Program-made: the position numbers and the translations under genes | Assembly: GCF_001720165.1 (NCBI RefSeq) | Contig: NZ_MCRI01000008.1 | Location: 18,892 to 82,891, forward strand | Direction: 5' to 3' | Length of the DNA stretch: 64,000 nucleotides | Origin: Methylophaga muralis | GTDB taxonomy: Bacteria; Pseudomonadota; Gammaproteobacteria; Nitrosococcales; Methylophagaceae | Notes under the pieces: generated by a model | The model's input: only the letters and a program-made list of their open reading frames with translations | What the model was told of the DNA's origin: nothing | The model's database searches: none | Shown: positions 44,492 to 53,455 of the stretch, piece by piece | Layout of the letters: each line of letters begins with the position of its first letter | How positions within the stretch are numbered: position 1 is the first letter of the stretch

Positions 44492-45754
44492 TCAGAATTT
44501 AACCTGTCCGTAGACCCAGAATTTTTCGGTATCCACTAATGATGGAAATTCGTTGTCAGCTTTATAATCAGCGTATTTCACCCCGACGGTATAATGCTGG
44601 TTAAAGGTTTTTTCCAGGGAAATATCCAGCTCATTACCGGCATCCAGACTGTCTTCATCGGTTTTAAAGTCATGATAAGAAACAATCAGTTTGGCATCCC
44701 AAAACACATTGCCCACCACGGTCAGATAAATATCTTTTATTCCCTGATCTGGTGTAGTCAGGAATTGATCGGCCCAGCCCTGAAAGGCATGATTGGTTCC
44801 CAGCGGCGTCTTAAAGCTATCCGTGCCATCCCCTTCCAAAACTTCATAAGAGAGTTTAGCCAGCCAGCCTTTATGTTTAGCACCCAATTCTGCCAGATAA
44901 TAATTCTGGGCATCCATCGTTCCGCCCTTATAGTCGCTTTGGCGGGCATATTCAGCGGTATAAACCAGATTCCAGCTATCATTAATCGCTGGTGCACCAC
45001 TAAGTCTCAGGCCAAATGTTTTAGATGAAATAACCTCAGCGTCTTCATATTCAAGCAGATAACCGTAGCCTTCCAACTTGCCAAACGGTAAACCACTGTA
45101 CTGGGCATTGATCAAATGTGCTTCAACATCAATCACACCATTTTTAATCACTCCAGTCCCAATCAGATCTGAATCACGATCATCACCAAAAATAGTGTTT
45201 ATTTTATTTACAAATGCATAACTCAATTGGGTATCGGGTAATGACGTATTCTGAATTGAAAATGCATCAAAGGTTTGATGATTCTGCCGCCATAACACAT
45301 TACCAATATAGCGATGGAATGGTGCATCCCGATAGGTAATTTGCTGACGACCAAATTTTGCCACCGTGTCAAACCCCTGATAACTCAAATAGGCCTGATT
45401 GACTTCAGTACCATCCGGATCAGCTACTACTGAGTACTCGGTCTCTCCATTCGTTGTGCTATTGTAATTATCTCCACCTAAATCGGTCACATTCTCAAAC
45501 TCAACAAATGCCCCAAAACCATTTAAGCGACCTGTTTCATAGCCCAAGGTTGAGCGGACAGTGAATGCATCAGCATCTTTCAGGTCATTATCCTGTTTGA
45601 CTGACTCATAACGGGCACGTGCAGAAAAACTGACTTTACCGCCGGTCAGCGCTTCCATAAAACTGTCTTTTTCAGCAGCGGCTGCAGTGATTGGTAATGT
45701 ACCAATCAAGCTCGCCATCAACGTCGTTGCAGAAAATGTATAAAATTTTGACAT
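44492..45754 (-). CDS. Outer-membrane porin (alginate-export-like) of the nitrate locus
   Basis: 420 residues with a signal peptide (LPITAAAA). The body is a beta-barrel: alternating strands such as KVSFSARARYESVKQ, AYLSYQGFDTVAKFGRQQITY, a C-terminal FWVYGQVKF ending in phenylalanine. It resembles the alginate-export (Alg_E-like) porin family, but in this position it more likely passes nitrate or nitrite through the outer membrane (inference). It follows nasA by 185 bp; a 7-bp-stem hairpin at 45910-45930 in that gap may trim or stabilise the mRNA. Confidence 0.83.
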   Translation of the reverse strand: MSKFYTFSATTLMASLIGTLPITAAAAEKDSFMEALTGGKVSFSARARYESVKQDNDLKDADAFTVRSTLGYETGRLNGFGAFVEFENVTDLGGDNYNSTTNGETEYSVVADPDGTEVNQAYLSYQGFDTVAKFGRQQITYRDAPFHRYIGNVLWRQNHQTFDAFSIQNTSLPDTQLSYAFVNKINTIFGDDRDSDLIGTGVIKNGVIDVEAHLINAQYSGLPFGKLEGYGYLLEYEDAEVISSKTFGLRLSGAPAINDSWNLVYTAEYARQSDYKGGTMDAQNYYLAELGAKHKGWLAKLSYEVLEGDGTDSFKTPLGTNHAFQGWADQFLTTPDQGIKDIYLTVVGNVFWDAKLIVSYHDFKTDEDSLDAGNELDISLEKTFNQHYTVGVKYADYKADNEFPSLVDTEKFWVYGQVKF

Positions 45755-45939
45755 GATCCTTCCTTATTCACGGGACGCAGAAACTCGTTTCGGCGACCGA
45801 AATATCAAACAATAGAGATTGATTTGCCACGACATTGTGGCTGCATACGCGCTGGGCGGTTCGGAGGGAAATGCATCATCGTAAATGCACAGCACTCGTC
45901 AATTTGGTTTGGCAGAAATCATCTCTGCCATAACAACTG

Positions 45940-48588
45940 TCAGGGATTAGCTAACAGTTGTTTTAATTCGGGAATGCAGGAACCACAGTTGGTTCCAGCT
46001 TTTAAACAGCGGCCAATATCATCAACTGATTTGGCTTCACCTTTACGGATAGCATCCTTAATCGTGGTTTCACCCACTGCAAAACAGGCGCATACCAATT
46101 TGCCTTTATCCTGCTGTCCGGGACCCGGGCGTCCTGCCAGTAAACTTTGCCGGGCAGCTGCATCCAACGTTTGTTCAGCAAATAATTGCGACAACCAGCC
46201 TCGTTCAGGCAAATGATGATCGGCTGCCAGAAACATAACCGTCTGTAACTGGTTATCTACTATATTGGCAGCCCGATAGCGGCCAGCTCGCTGATCACTG
46301 AATTCCAGCCATTCACCCTGTTGTTCGGTAAGGTTCTGAATCCACTCAAGTGGTTGTTCCACCCAGTTTTCACCAGCCAGTTCATAGCGCCAGAATTGTT
46401 GACCTTTGACCTTGACCCAATAAGCTGTTTCAGTGAGGCTCAACTGCTGACGGGATAAAATAAACCCATGCCAACGCGGTAAAAAGGGTCGTACATTAAC
46501 TGGTGTATGTTTGGATTCGGGTTGTCCTGAAATCGGATCGGTCAGTGGTGCAACCAAGGTATCGACACGGGCTTGTGAGGCGAATTGGCCATTCCAGTGA
46601 ATCGGCACAAAAATACTGCCAGGCCGTTGATCCTGAGTTAAATTAACCCGCCCTGTCAGTCGTCCCCATTTACTTTCAACTTGCGCCAGTGCTTTGTTCT
46701 GGATCTGCCAGTGCCCGGCATCTACCGGATGCATATCAATCATCGGTTCACTGATATGAGCGTTTAGTCTGGGGGCACGACCAGTGCGAGTCATGGTATG
46801 CCATTGATCACGGATGCGGCCGGTATTAAGTACTAAAGGATACTCATCATCCACTTCGTTTTGCGGATAATGTGGATCTACCGCAATCATTCTGGCTTTA
46901 CCGGAAGCGGTGTAAAAATGGTTATCGGCAAACATTCTGGCTGTGCCCTGAGGGGCATTATCAGTTATCGGCCATTGAATCGGTTGTAGTGACGCATATT
47001 CCTGCTCTGTGATATCTGCCAGTGCACTGATATCAAAATCACGCTCGCCATGATTTTCAAATGCTGACAATCTGGCATGTTCACGAAATACATCCACGGC
47101 AGTTTCAAACTCAAACTGTTCAGCAAAACCCATACGTTTGCCAACTTCTTTAAGCATCCACCAATCTGCTTTAGCTTCTCCAGGTGCTGGTAAAAAAGCC
47201 CGCTGATGGCTGATTCGTCTTTCTGAATTTGTTACCGTGCCGTCTTTTTCGCCCCAGCCCAATGCTGGCAGTAAAACATCGGCAAATTCGGTGCAGTCGG
47301 TTTGCTTTTCAATCTCAGAAACGATGACCAATTCGCATTGCTTTAAAGCTCTTTTGATCTGATCGGCATCGGGAATGCTTACGACTGGGTTGGTTGCCAC
47401 AATCCAGACAGCCTTGATGTCACCGCGTTCAATCGCCTGAAACATATCAATGGTTTTAAGGCCGGCCGTATTGGTTAAGCGTTCGGTGTTCCAAAAACGT
47501 GACAGGCGATCATGATGTTCCGGCTTGTCGATTTCCATATGAGCAGCCAGCTGATTGCTCAGGCCGCCGACTTCTCGACCGCCCATCGCATTAGGTTGTC
47601 CAGTAATTGAGAATGGGCCCATTCCGGCTTTGCCAATCCGGCCGGTTGCCAGATGACAGTTGATAATCGCATTACATTTATCGGTGCCACTGGTCGATTG
47701 GTTGACGCCTTGCGAAAACAACGTGATAGTTTTTTCGGTCGAGGCAAATAATTGATAAAACTTGGCCACATCGGCTTCTGATAACTCGGTTTGGCGAGCT
47801 ACCTGAGGAATATTTGCAGCGGTTTTGCTGGCCGAATCCAATGATGAAGCAAAGCCTTCGACATACTGTTCAAGATAATGCCAATCAATACAGTCATGCT
47901 GTTTGAGATAACTCAGTAAGCCGTTAAACAGAAAGGCATCGGCACCGGGACGTAATGGCAGATGCAAATCGGCGATATCACAAGTCGCCGTTTTGCGTGG
48001 ATCAATCACAACCACTTTCATATTTGGGCGATTGAGTTTGGCCTGGGTAATACGTTGAAACAACACCGGATGACACCAGGCGGTATTGGAACCGATAATC
48101 ACCAGCAAATCGGTTTGTTCGAGATCTTCATAACTACAGGGCACCGTGTCACTGCCAAAAGCACGTTTATGAGCAGCCACCGCGGAAGACATACACAAAC
48201 GGGAATTGGTCTCGATATTGCCGCTGCCAATAAAGCCTTTCATCAGCTTATTGGCCATATAGTAATCTTCGGTCAGAATTTGACCCGACACATAAAACGC
48301 CACTGCGTCCGGACCATGTTCATCAATGATCTGTTTAAATCTGTCACTAACATGATCCAGCGCGGTGTCCCAATCGACCCGTTTACCATCCACCTGTGGG
48401 TACAACAAACGATTATCCAGACCGACGGTTTCACCTAATGCCGATCCTTTAGAGCACAAACGTCCGAAATTTGCCGGATGGGCCGGATCACCTTTTATAG
48501 CGACCGTTCCATCTGCCTGTGGCGCAGCTAAAACGCCACAGCCGACGCCACAATAGGGACAAGTTGTTTGTGTTGCGAGTTGTGCCAA
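45940..48588 (-). CDS. nasA: Assimilatory nitrate reductase catalytic subunit
   Basis: Molybdopterin enzyme reducing nitrate to nitrite. 882 residues: N-terminal [4Fe-4S] cysteines in TCPYCGVGCGV and RLCSKGS, molybdopterin segments such as SRLCMSSAVAAHKRAFGSD, a dinucleotide-binding C-terminal domain (PLVLNTGRIRDQWHTMTRTG), and a final BFD-like [2Fe-2S] domain with CACFAVGE and CLKAGTNCGSC. No signal peptide, as expected for a cytoplasmic assimilatory enzyme. The start is TTG with GAGG 8 bp upstream, 10 bp after nirD. Confidence 0.95.
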   Translation of the reverse strand: MAQLATQTTCPYCGVGCGVLAAPQADGTVAIKGDPAHPANFGRLCSKGSALGETVGLDNRLLYPQVDGKRVDWDTALDHVSDRFKQIIDEHGPDAVAFYVSGQILTEDYYMANKLMKGFIGSGNIETNSRLCMSSAVAAHKRAFGSDTVPCSYEDLEQTDLLVIIGSNTAWCHPVLFQRITQAKLNRPNMKVVVIDPRKTATCDIADLHLPLRPGADAFLFNGLLSYLKQHDCIDWHYLEQYVEGFASSLDSASKTAANIPQVARQTELSEADVAKFYQLFASTEKTITLFSQGVNQSTSGTDKCNAIINCHLATGRIGKAGMGPFSITGQPNAMGGREVGGLSNQLAAHMEIDKPEHHDRLSRFWNTERLTNTAGLKTIDMFQAIERGDIKAVWIVATNPVVSIPDADQIKRALKQCELVIVSEIEKQTDCTEFADVLLPALGWGEKDGTVTNSERRISHQRAFLPAPGEAKADWWMLKEVGKRMGFAEQFEFETAVDVFREHARLSAFENHGERDFDISALADITEQEYASLQPIQWPITDNAPQGTARMFADNHFYTASGKARMIAVDPHYPQNEVDDEYPLVLNTGRIRDQWHTMTRTGRAPRLNAHISEPMIDMHPVDAGHWQIQNKALAQVESKWGRLTGRVNLTQDQRPGSIFVPIHWNGQFASQARVDTLVAPLTDPISGQPESKHTPVNVRPFLPRWHGFILSRQQLSLTETAYWVKVKGQQFWRYELAGENWVEQPLEWIQNLTEQQGEWLEFSDQRAGRYRAANIVDNQLQTVMFLAADHHLPERGWLSQLFAEQTLDAAARQSLLAGRPGPGQQDKGKLVCACFAVGETTIKDAIRKGEAKSVDDIGRCLKAGTNCGSCIPELKQLLANP

Positions 48589-48598
48589 CAGTCAATCC

Positions 48599-48907
48599 TC
48601 AGAGTGAGATGTAAATCATGCCGTCTTCGACTTTGGTTGCAAAAGAACGGGTGCAACCTTCGTCCGGCCCTGTCGCTTCACCACTGCTTAAATCAATCAC
48701 CCAATTATGCAATGGGCAGGCAACTCGTTTATCGTAAACAATGCCTTGCGATAAAGGGCCTTTTTTATGCGGGCATTGATCAAATAAGGCAAACACTTCA
48801 TCCGAGCTGGTACGAAAAATCGCCACATCCCCATCCGGTGTGGTCATCACTCGTGAGCCTTTTTGCGGCACACTCTCCACTGGTCCAACTTCAGTCCAAT
48901 TTTGCAT
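48599..48907 (-). CDS. nirD: Nitrite reductase small subunit, Rieske type
   Basis: 102 residues. Both Rieske ligand pairs are intact, CPHKKGPL and CPLHNW, so it should carry a [2Fe-2S] cluster; E. coli NirD has lost these. It follows nirB by 6 bp and precedes nasA by 10 bp. It probably feeds electrons to, or forms part of, the NAD(P)H nitrite reductase. Confidence 0.93.
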   Translation of the reverse strand: MQNWTEVGPVESVPQKGSRVMTTPDGDVAIFRTSSDEVFALFDQCPHKKGPLSQGIVYDKRVACPLHNWVIDLSSGEATGPDEGCTRSFATKVEDGMIYISL

Positions 48908-48913
48908 CTTTTT

Positions 48914-51343
48914 TTAACCTACTTGCTTGATGGGAATATAGTTTTCACGTTGTTTGGCAGCATGTTCCGCCCAAGGATCATCTTGCGATCTTTCCTGTGA
49001 CTCATAGAACCGCTGTGCCAAGACTTTACGGTTGTCATGATCATCAACTACTTTGGCCTGAACACTTTTCAGCCCTACCCGTTCAATCCACGGGGCGGTA
49101 CGTTCCAGATAATGAGCATCTTCACGGTAAAGCTGCATAAAGGCTGCACAGTATTCCATTGCTTCTTCTTCAGTGGCGACTTTGCAAAGGAAATCAGTTG
49201 CCCGCACCTTGATACCACCATTACCACCGACATGTAGTTCGTAACCTGAATCCACGCAGACAATACCAAAATCCTTGATAGTGGCTTCTGCACAGTTACG
49301 CGGACAACCGGATACCGCAATCTTGAATTTATGTGGTGTCCATGAACCCCAGGTCATTTTTTCCACCTTGATGCCTAAGCCGGTTGAATCCTGAGTACCA
49401 AAACGACACCATTCAGAACCAACACAGGTTTTAACAGTACGTAATGATTTGCCATAGGCATGACCAGAGACAAAACCTGCTTCACTCAGATCGGCCCACA
49501 TTTTTGGCAAGTCATCTTTTTTCACACCCAGCAAGTCAATACGCTGACCGCCGGTAATTTTTACGGTAGGTACATTATATTTATCGGAAATATCAGCAAT
49601 GGCACGTAATTCATTGGCATTGGTCACCCCGCCCCAGATCCGCGGTACCACTGAATAGGTTCCGTCTTTCTGGATATTGGCATGCACCCTTTCATTGATA
49701 AAACGTGATTGCGGATCATCTTGATAATCCGGCCAAGTGCTCAGCAGATAGTAGTTCAGTGCTGGACGGCAAGAGTGACAGCCATCTGCATTTTTCCAAT
49801 CCAAGGCGACCATCAGATCGGAGATAGTTTTCAGACCTTTATCTTTAATAGCGTTTTTCACTTCGCCATGACTCATGCTGGTGCATCCACACATGGCTTT
49901 TTTGCTTGGGGTATCGTTAAAGTCACTGCCCAATGTCGAGGCCAGAAGCTGTTCGACCAAACCAGTACAGGAACCACAGGATGCTGAAGCTTTGGTATGG
50001 GCTTTGACTTCATCGAGAGTAAACAGACTGTGTTTACTGATCGCCTTGACGATATCGCCTTTGCATACACCGTTACAGCCACAGATTTCGGCATCATCCG
50101 GCAGTCCATCAACCGAGTTGGCCGCGCCATGACCGGAATCACCAATGTGATGCTGACCAAACAACATATTCTCACGAATACTGGACACATCGGTGCCATC
50201 ACGCATTAACTGGAAGTACCAGGCACCATCCACAGTATCACCATATAAAACGGCACCGATCAGTTTGTCGTCCTGAATTACCAGCTTTTTATAGACATGG
50301 CGGGCAGCATCTTTGAACACCAGATCTTCGGTGCTTTCATCACCAATAAAGTTACCTGCAGAGAATAAATCAATACCGGTGACTTTCAGTTTGGTTGAGG
50401 TAATAGAGCTGACATAACGGGCAATACCCATCTGAGCCAGATGATTGGCACAGACTTTTGCTTGTTCAAACAACGGTGCTACCAGACCAAACGTCGCTCC
50501 ACGATGCTGAACACATTCACCAACTGCATATACCTTAGGATCGAAAGTTTGCATGGTGTCATCGACCACAATACCGCGCTCACAATGGATACCAGCCGAT
50601 TGTGCTAACTCAATATTGGGCCGGATACCAACCGCCATAACGACCAGATCGGTATCGATTTCTGTGCCGTTTTTAAAGACAACTTTTTCAACTCGTTTTT
50701 TACCTTCAATCGCTGCGGTTTCATGCGACATCAGGAATTTAAGCCCTTTGGCCTGCAATTCATTTAACATCAAATCTGATGCTGGCTTATCCAATTGCTG
50801 ATTCATTAAAACATCAGCGATATGCACGACGGTGACTTCCATGCCTTGAATCATTAAGCCATTGGCGGCTTCGAGGCCCAATAAACCACCACCGATAACT
50901 ACGGCTTTTTTGTAGGACTTGGCTGTTTCGAGCATTGTGTCGACGTCAGCAATATCCCGGAAGCTAATAACGCCCGGTAAATCCCGGCCCGGTAATGGCA
51001 ACATAAATGGGCGAGAACCCGTTGCCAGTAACAAACGATCATATTCAAATACTTCGCCTTCAGCTGTTTCCACTTGGCGTCGAACACGATTAATATGGGT
51101 GATTTTTTTACCGGCATGTAAGGTAATACCATTGTCGATATACCACTGGCGATCATTAATCATGATTTGATCAATGGTTTTATCGCCGGCCAGAACAGGC
51201 GAAAGCATAATACGGTTGTAGTTACCGTAAGGCTCATCACCAAAAACGGTGATGTCGTATTTTTCAGGCGCTAACTTGAGTAATTCTTCCAGTGTTCGCA
51301 CACCGGCCATACCATTACCAATCAGCACTAATTTTTCTTTCAT
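48914..51343 (-). CDS. nirB: NAD(P)H nitrite reductase large subunit
   Basis: Reduces nitrite to ammonium. 809 residues: FAD domain (LVLIGNGMAGVRTLEELL), NAD domain (AVVIGGGLLGLEAANGL), a BFD-like [2Fe-2S] region (CGCNGVCKGDIV, ASCGSCTG), a second similar cysteine segment (MCGCTSMSHGEV, CHSCRP), then sulfite/nitrite reductase domains with the siroheme-[4Fe-4S] cysteines in TCVGSEWCRFGTQ and SGCPRNCAEA. The start is MKEKLVLIG with AGGAG 6 bp upstream; the longer frame would read through the sigma-54 promoter. Confidence 0.95.
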   Translation of the reverse strand: MKEKLVLIGNGMAGVRTLEELLKLAPEKYDITVFGDEPYGNYNRIMLSPVLAGDKTIDQIMINDRQWYIDNGITLHAGKKITHINRVRRQVETAEGEVFEYDRLLLATGSRPFMLPLPGRDLPGVISFRDIADVDTMLETAKSYKKAVVIGGGLLGLEAANGLMIQGMEVTVVHIADVLMNQQLDKPASDLMLNELQAKGLKFLMSHETAAIEGKKRVEKVVFKNGTEIDTDLVVMAVGIRPNIELAQSAGIHCERGIVVDDTMQTFDPKVYAVGECVQHRGATFGLVAPLFEQAKVCANHLAQMGIARYVSSITSTKLKVTGIDLFSAGNFIGDESTEDLVFKDAARHVYKKLVIQDDKLIGAVLYGDTVDGAWYFQLMRDGTDVSSIRENMLFGQHHIGDSGHGAANSVDGLPDDAEICGCNGVCKGDIVKAISKHSLFTLDEVKAHTKASASCGSCTGLVEQLLASTLGSDFNDTPSKKAMCGCTSMSHGEVKNAIKDKGLKTISDLMVALDWKNADGCHSCRPALNYYLLSTWPDYQDDPQSRFINERVHANIQKDGTYSVVPRIWGGVTNANELRAIADISDKYNVPTVKITGGQRIDLLGVKKDDLPKMWADLSEAGFVSGHAYGKSLRTVKTCVGSEWCRFGTQDSTGLGIKVEKMTWGSWTPHKFKIAVSGCPRNCAEATIKDFGIVCVDSGYELHVGGNGGIKVRATDFLCKVATEEEAMEYCAAFMQLYREDAHYLERTAPWIERVGLKSVQAKVVDDHDNRKVLAQRFYESQERSQDDPWAEHAAKQRENYIPIKQVG

Positions 51344-51376
51344 GGATCGCTCCTGCATTTCGATTAAATATGCCTG

Positions 51377-51392
51377 AGCAAGCACTATGCCA
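51377..51392 (-). promoter_or_regulatory. Sigma-54 promoter of nirB-nirD-nasA
   Basis: TGGCATAGTGCTTGCT on the minus strand, GG-N10-GC with a strong TTGC -12 half. Predicted start near 51366, leaving a 23-base leader without hexaloop hairpins. Confidence 0.8.
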
Positions 51393-51454
51393 ACAAGTAA
51401 CCTATTAATTTAATTGAATATTAATTTTAAACAGGTAAGTAACATGCGACTTTG

Positions 51455-51471
51455 TGGTGCAAAATGGTGCA
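51455..51471. promoter_or_regulatory. Possible NtrC half-sites upstream of nirB
   Basis: TGGTGCAAAATGGTGCA holds two GGTGCA half-sites in tandem; its right half equals the consensus NtrC half-site, the left does not form the inverted partner. It is 90-105 bp upstream of the predicted start. Confidence 0.4.
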
Positions 51472-51515
51472 TCACGCACAAAGATGGTGAATTAAGTTTT
51501 GTTGATCCTCAAGCC

Positions 51516-51903
51516 CTAGGCTTGTTTATCTTTCATATCCACCACTGCTGGCGGCTATTTTTGTGTCCGACAAGGCGAAAAGCACGCAGTGTAGCCACCC
51601 TACATAAGTGATTGACAACGCAGGCGGCCGCAAAAATAGCCCCAGCCCTTCGGGTTGTGACTGAAAAAGCGCCACTTATGTCCACGGATGGACTGTATGC
51701 CGGCGCGCCAGGGAGGCGCGCGCCGGTCTGCGTTGCTCGTCGCTTATTTAGAATAACTACAAAAACGTCAGGAACGTTTTTGAGCGCAAGCCCCCAATGG
51801 GGTGAGATACATGGAGGTATCTCACAAAAGGCGCTCCTCGTGCCTTGATTGACGCTTTTTCAGCTCACAACAGAGGCGGATATGAAAGATAAACAAGCCC
51901 TAG
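51516..51903. mobile_element. Non-coding palindromic element with 20-bp perfect terminal inverted repeats (MITE-like)
   Basis: The ends CTTGTTTATCTTTCATATCC (51521-51540) and its exact complement (51878-51897) enclose a nested set of stems: 51547-51563 with 51631-51646, TGTAG/CTACA at 51590-51604, 51654-51673 with 51851-51871, AAAAACGT/ACGTTTTT at 51761-51781, GAGCGC/GCGCTC at 51782-51836 enclosing CCCC-AAT-GGGG and the 9-bp stem GTGAGATAC/GTATCTCAC. No credible gene lies inside. The right end contains the stop codon of the adjacent GGDEF gene. It could be a MITE, a structured RNA or a recombination site. Confidence 0.65.
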
Positions 51904-53339
51904 TAAACCGTAATACGATTTCGTCCTTTATTCTTGGATTCATACATAGCGTGATCGCACCGTTCAATCAAATTATCCATGCTTTCACCTAATTGATATT
52001 CTGCTACCCCAGCGCTGATAGTCACGCTAATACTCTCATCTTTAATACGGATCTGCAGCTCACTGACTGCCTCACGAATCATCTCTGCGACTCTTGCTGC
52101 ATGCTGTTGATCACAGTTTTCAAGCAGCAATAAAAACTCTTCGCCCCCCCAGCGACATAAAACATCCACATCCCGTACTTTTTGTTTAATCAAACGACTG
52201 ACCGATTTGAGCACTTGATCACCAAACTGATGGCCGTATTTATCATTGACCGATTTAAAATGATCGATGTCGAGTACGATCATCGATAAAGACCAGTCCT
52301 TTCTCAGTGCCGTTTTTTGTGCTTTATCAAAGACCCAATCAAACACCTGCCTGCTGGTAGCGCCAGTTAATTTATCTTTGCTGGCCATCAACTCAAGGCG
52401 ACGTTGATAACCTCGTATCGTAAAATGAGCCAGCATCAACACACAAATACTGATTGCCAGCGAAACACCTACGTTGATCCATAAAGCCGTTTCAATTCTA
52501 TCCGTCGCGGGATCATTGATTTGTTCAACAATTAAAAACCAGTCGAACTCAGGGACCAGTCGGCTGTTTAGATAGATGGTATTGCCATCTTTAGCAGCAT
52601 AGCTCACGGAAGCACTTGGATTACTGAGTATCTGCATAAATAACTGATCTAATCCTGCTTTATTCTGCAGATAGATATCATCCTGAAACAGGCTGCTACG
52701 CAGTGTGATTTCACCTTGGCGGTCGACAAAGTAAATTTCCCGACCATAACGTCGTTGATAGTTTTCAATTAATTGAGCAACCATTTCCATCGACAAACCG
52801 ACACCCGTCACTCCAACCAGCTCACCTTGTTGATTAATCACCCGGTAATTAACAAAAATGCTCATCCGGTTAGGTGCCGCCGTGTCCCAATCGATATTGA
52901 TATCGTAATCGGTGTTGATTTTGCGGGCCTTGAAAAACCAGCTGTCAGCCGGATCAGTTTCATCAACCTGTTTGATAATGCCTTTGGGATGATAATAATT
53001 ACGGGTTTTCTCAGAGACAAAAAATGCGGTAATAGTGTTGTATTTACGCTGAATCTGCGCCAAATAATCTGACAATTGTTGGGGATCCTGTTCGCCAGAC
53101 TCAGCCCAATTAATTAGAAAAGTATCATTGGCCATCAATGACGAAATCAATAATGGCTGCAATAAATCACGCTGGATTTCGGAATAGATGTTGTCACTGG
53201 TTAGTGGCAGCATCTGTTTTTGCAATTGTTCACTGGTGGAATCGCGAGCGACAAAATAGCCAATCAGGCTGGTAGCCATAAAACCGAGCAAAACCAGCGA
53301 GCTGATTGTCAGCGTAAATATCCGTTTACGATTTTGCAT
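51900..53339 (-). CDS. Membrane diguanylate cyclase with periplasmic Cache sensor
   Basis: 479 residues. Helix 1 (LTISSLVLLGFMATSLIGYF), a dCache-type periplasmic domain with the PADSWFFKAR and GVTGVGLSMEMVAQLI pattern seen in amino-acid or amine sensors, helix 2 near residue 290, then GGDEF with DIDHFKSVNDKYGHQFGDQ and intact RWGGEEF. The stop codon lies within the right inverted repeat of the palindromic element. Confidence 0.9.
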   Translation of the reverse strand: MQNRKRIFTLTISSLVLLGFMATSLIGYFVARDSTSEQLQKQMLPLTSDNIYSEIQRDLLQPLLISSLMANDTFLINWAESGEQDPQQLSDYLAQIQRKYNTITAFFVSEKTRNYYHPKGIIKQVDETDPADSWFFKARKINTDYDINIDWDTAAPNRMSIFVNYRVINQQGELVGVTGVGLSMEMVAQLIENYQRRYGREIYFVDRQGEITLRSSLFQDDIYLQNKAGLDQLFMQILSNPSASVSYAAKDGNTIYLNSRLVPEFDWFLIVEQINDPATDRIETALWINVGVSLAISICVLMLAHFTIRGYQRRLELMASKDKLTGATSRQVFDWVFDKAQKTALRKDWSLSMIVLDIDHFKSVNDKYGHQFGDQVLKSVSRLIKQKVRDVDVLCRWGGEEFLLLLENCDQQHAARVAEMIREAVSELQIRIKDESISVTISAGVAEYQLGESMDNLIERCDHAMYESKNKGRNRITVY

Positions 53340-53455
53340 CTAAAATTGCTCGTTATATAACAAAACATTTAATCATAGAGAATTTAGCACCAGGATCCTA
53401 GCGCATGTTTATCTTCCCTAATCATCAGGATTGATGAACAGTTGCAATTTTTTTG

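Noticed and set aside
45910..45930. Hairpin TGGCAGA/TCTGCCA after nasA as an ANTAR site or terminator
   Set aside because: The loop has seven bases without the A1/G4 pattern, there is no second hexaloop partner and no U-run follows.
51414..51848. Short plus-strand frames in the nirB-GGDEF gap
   Set aside because: They run through the sigma-54 upstream region and the palindromic element, lack ribosome sites and have no protein-like composition.
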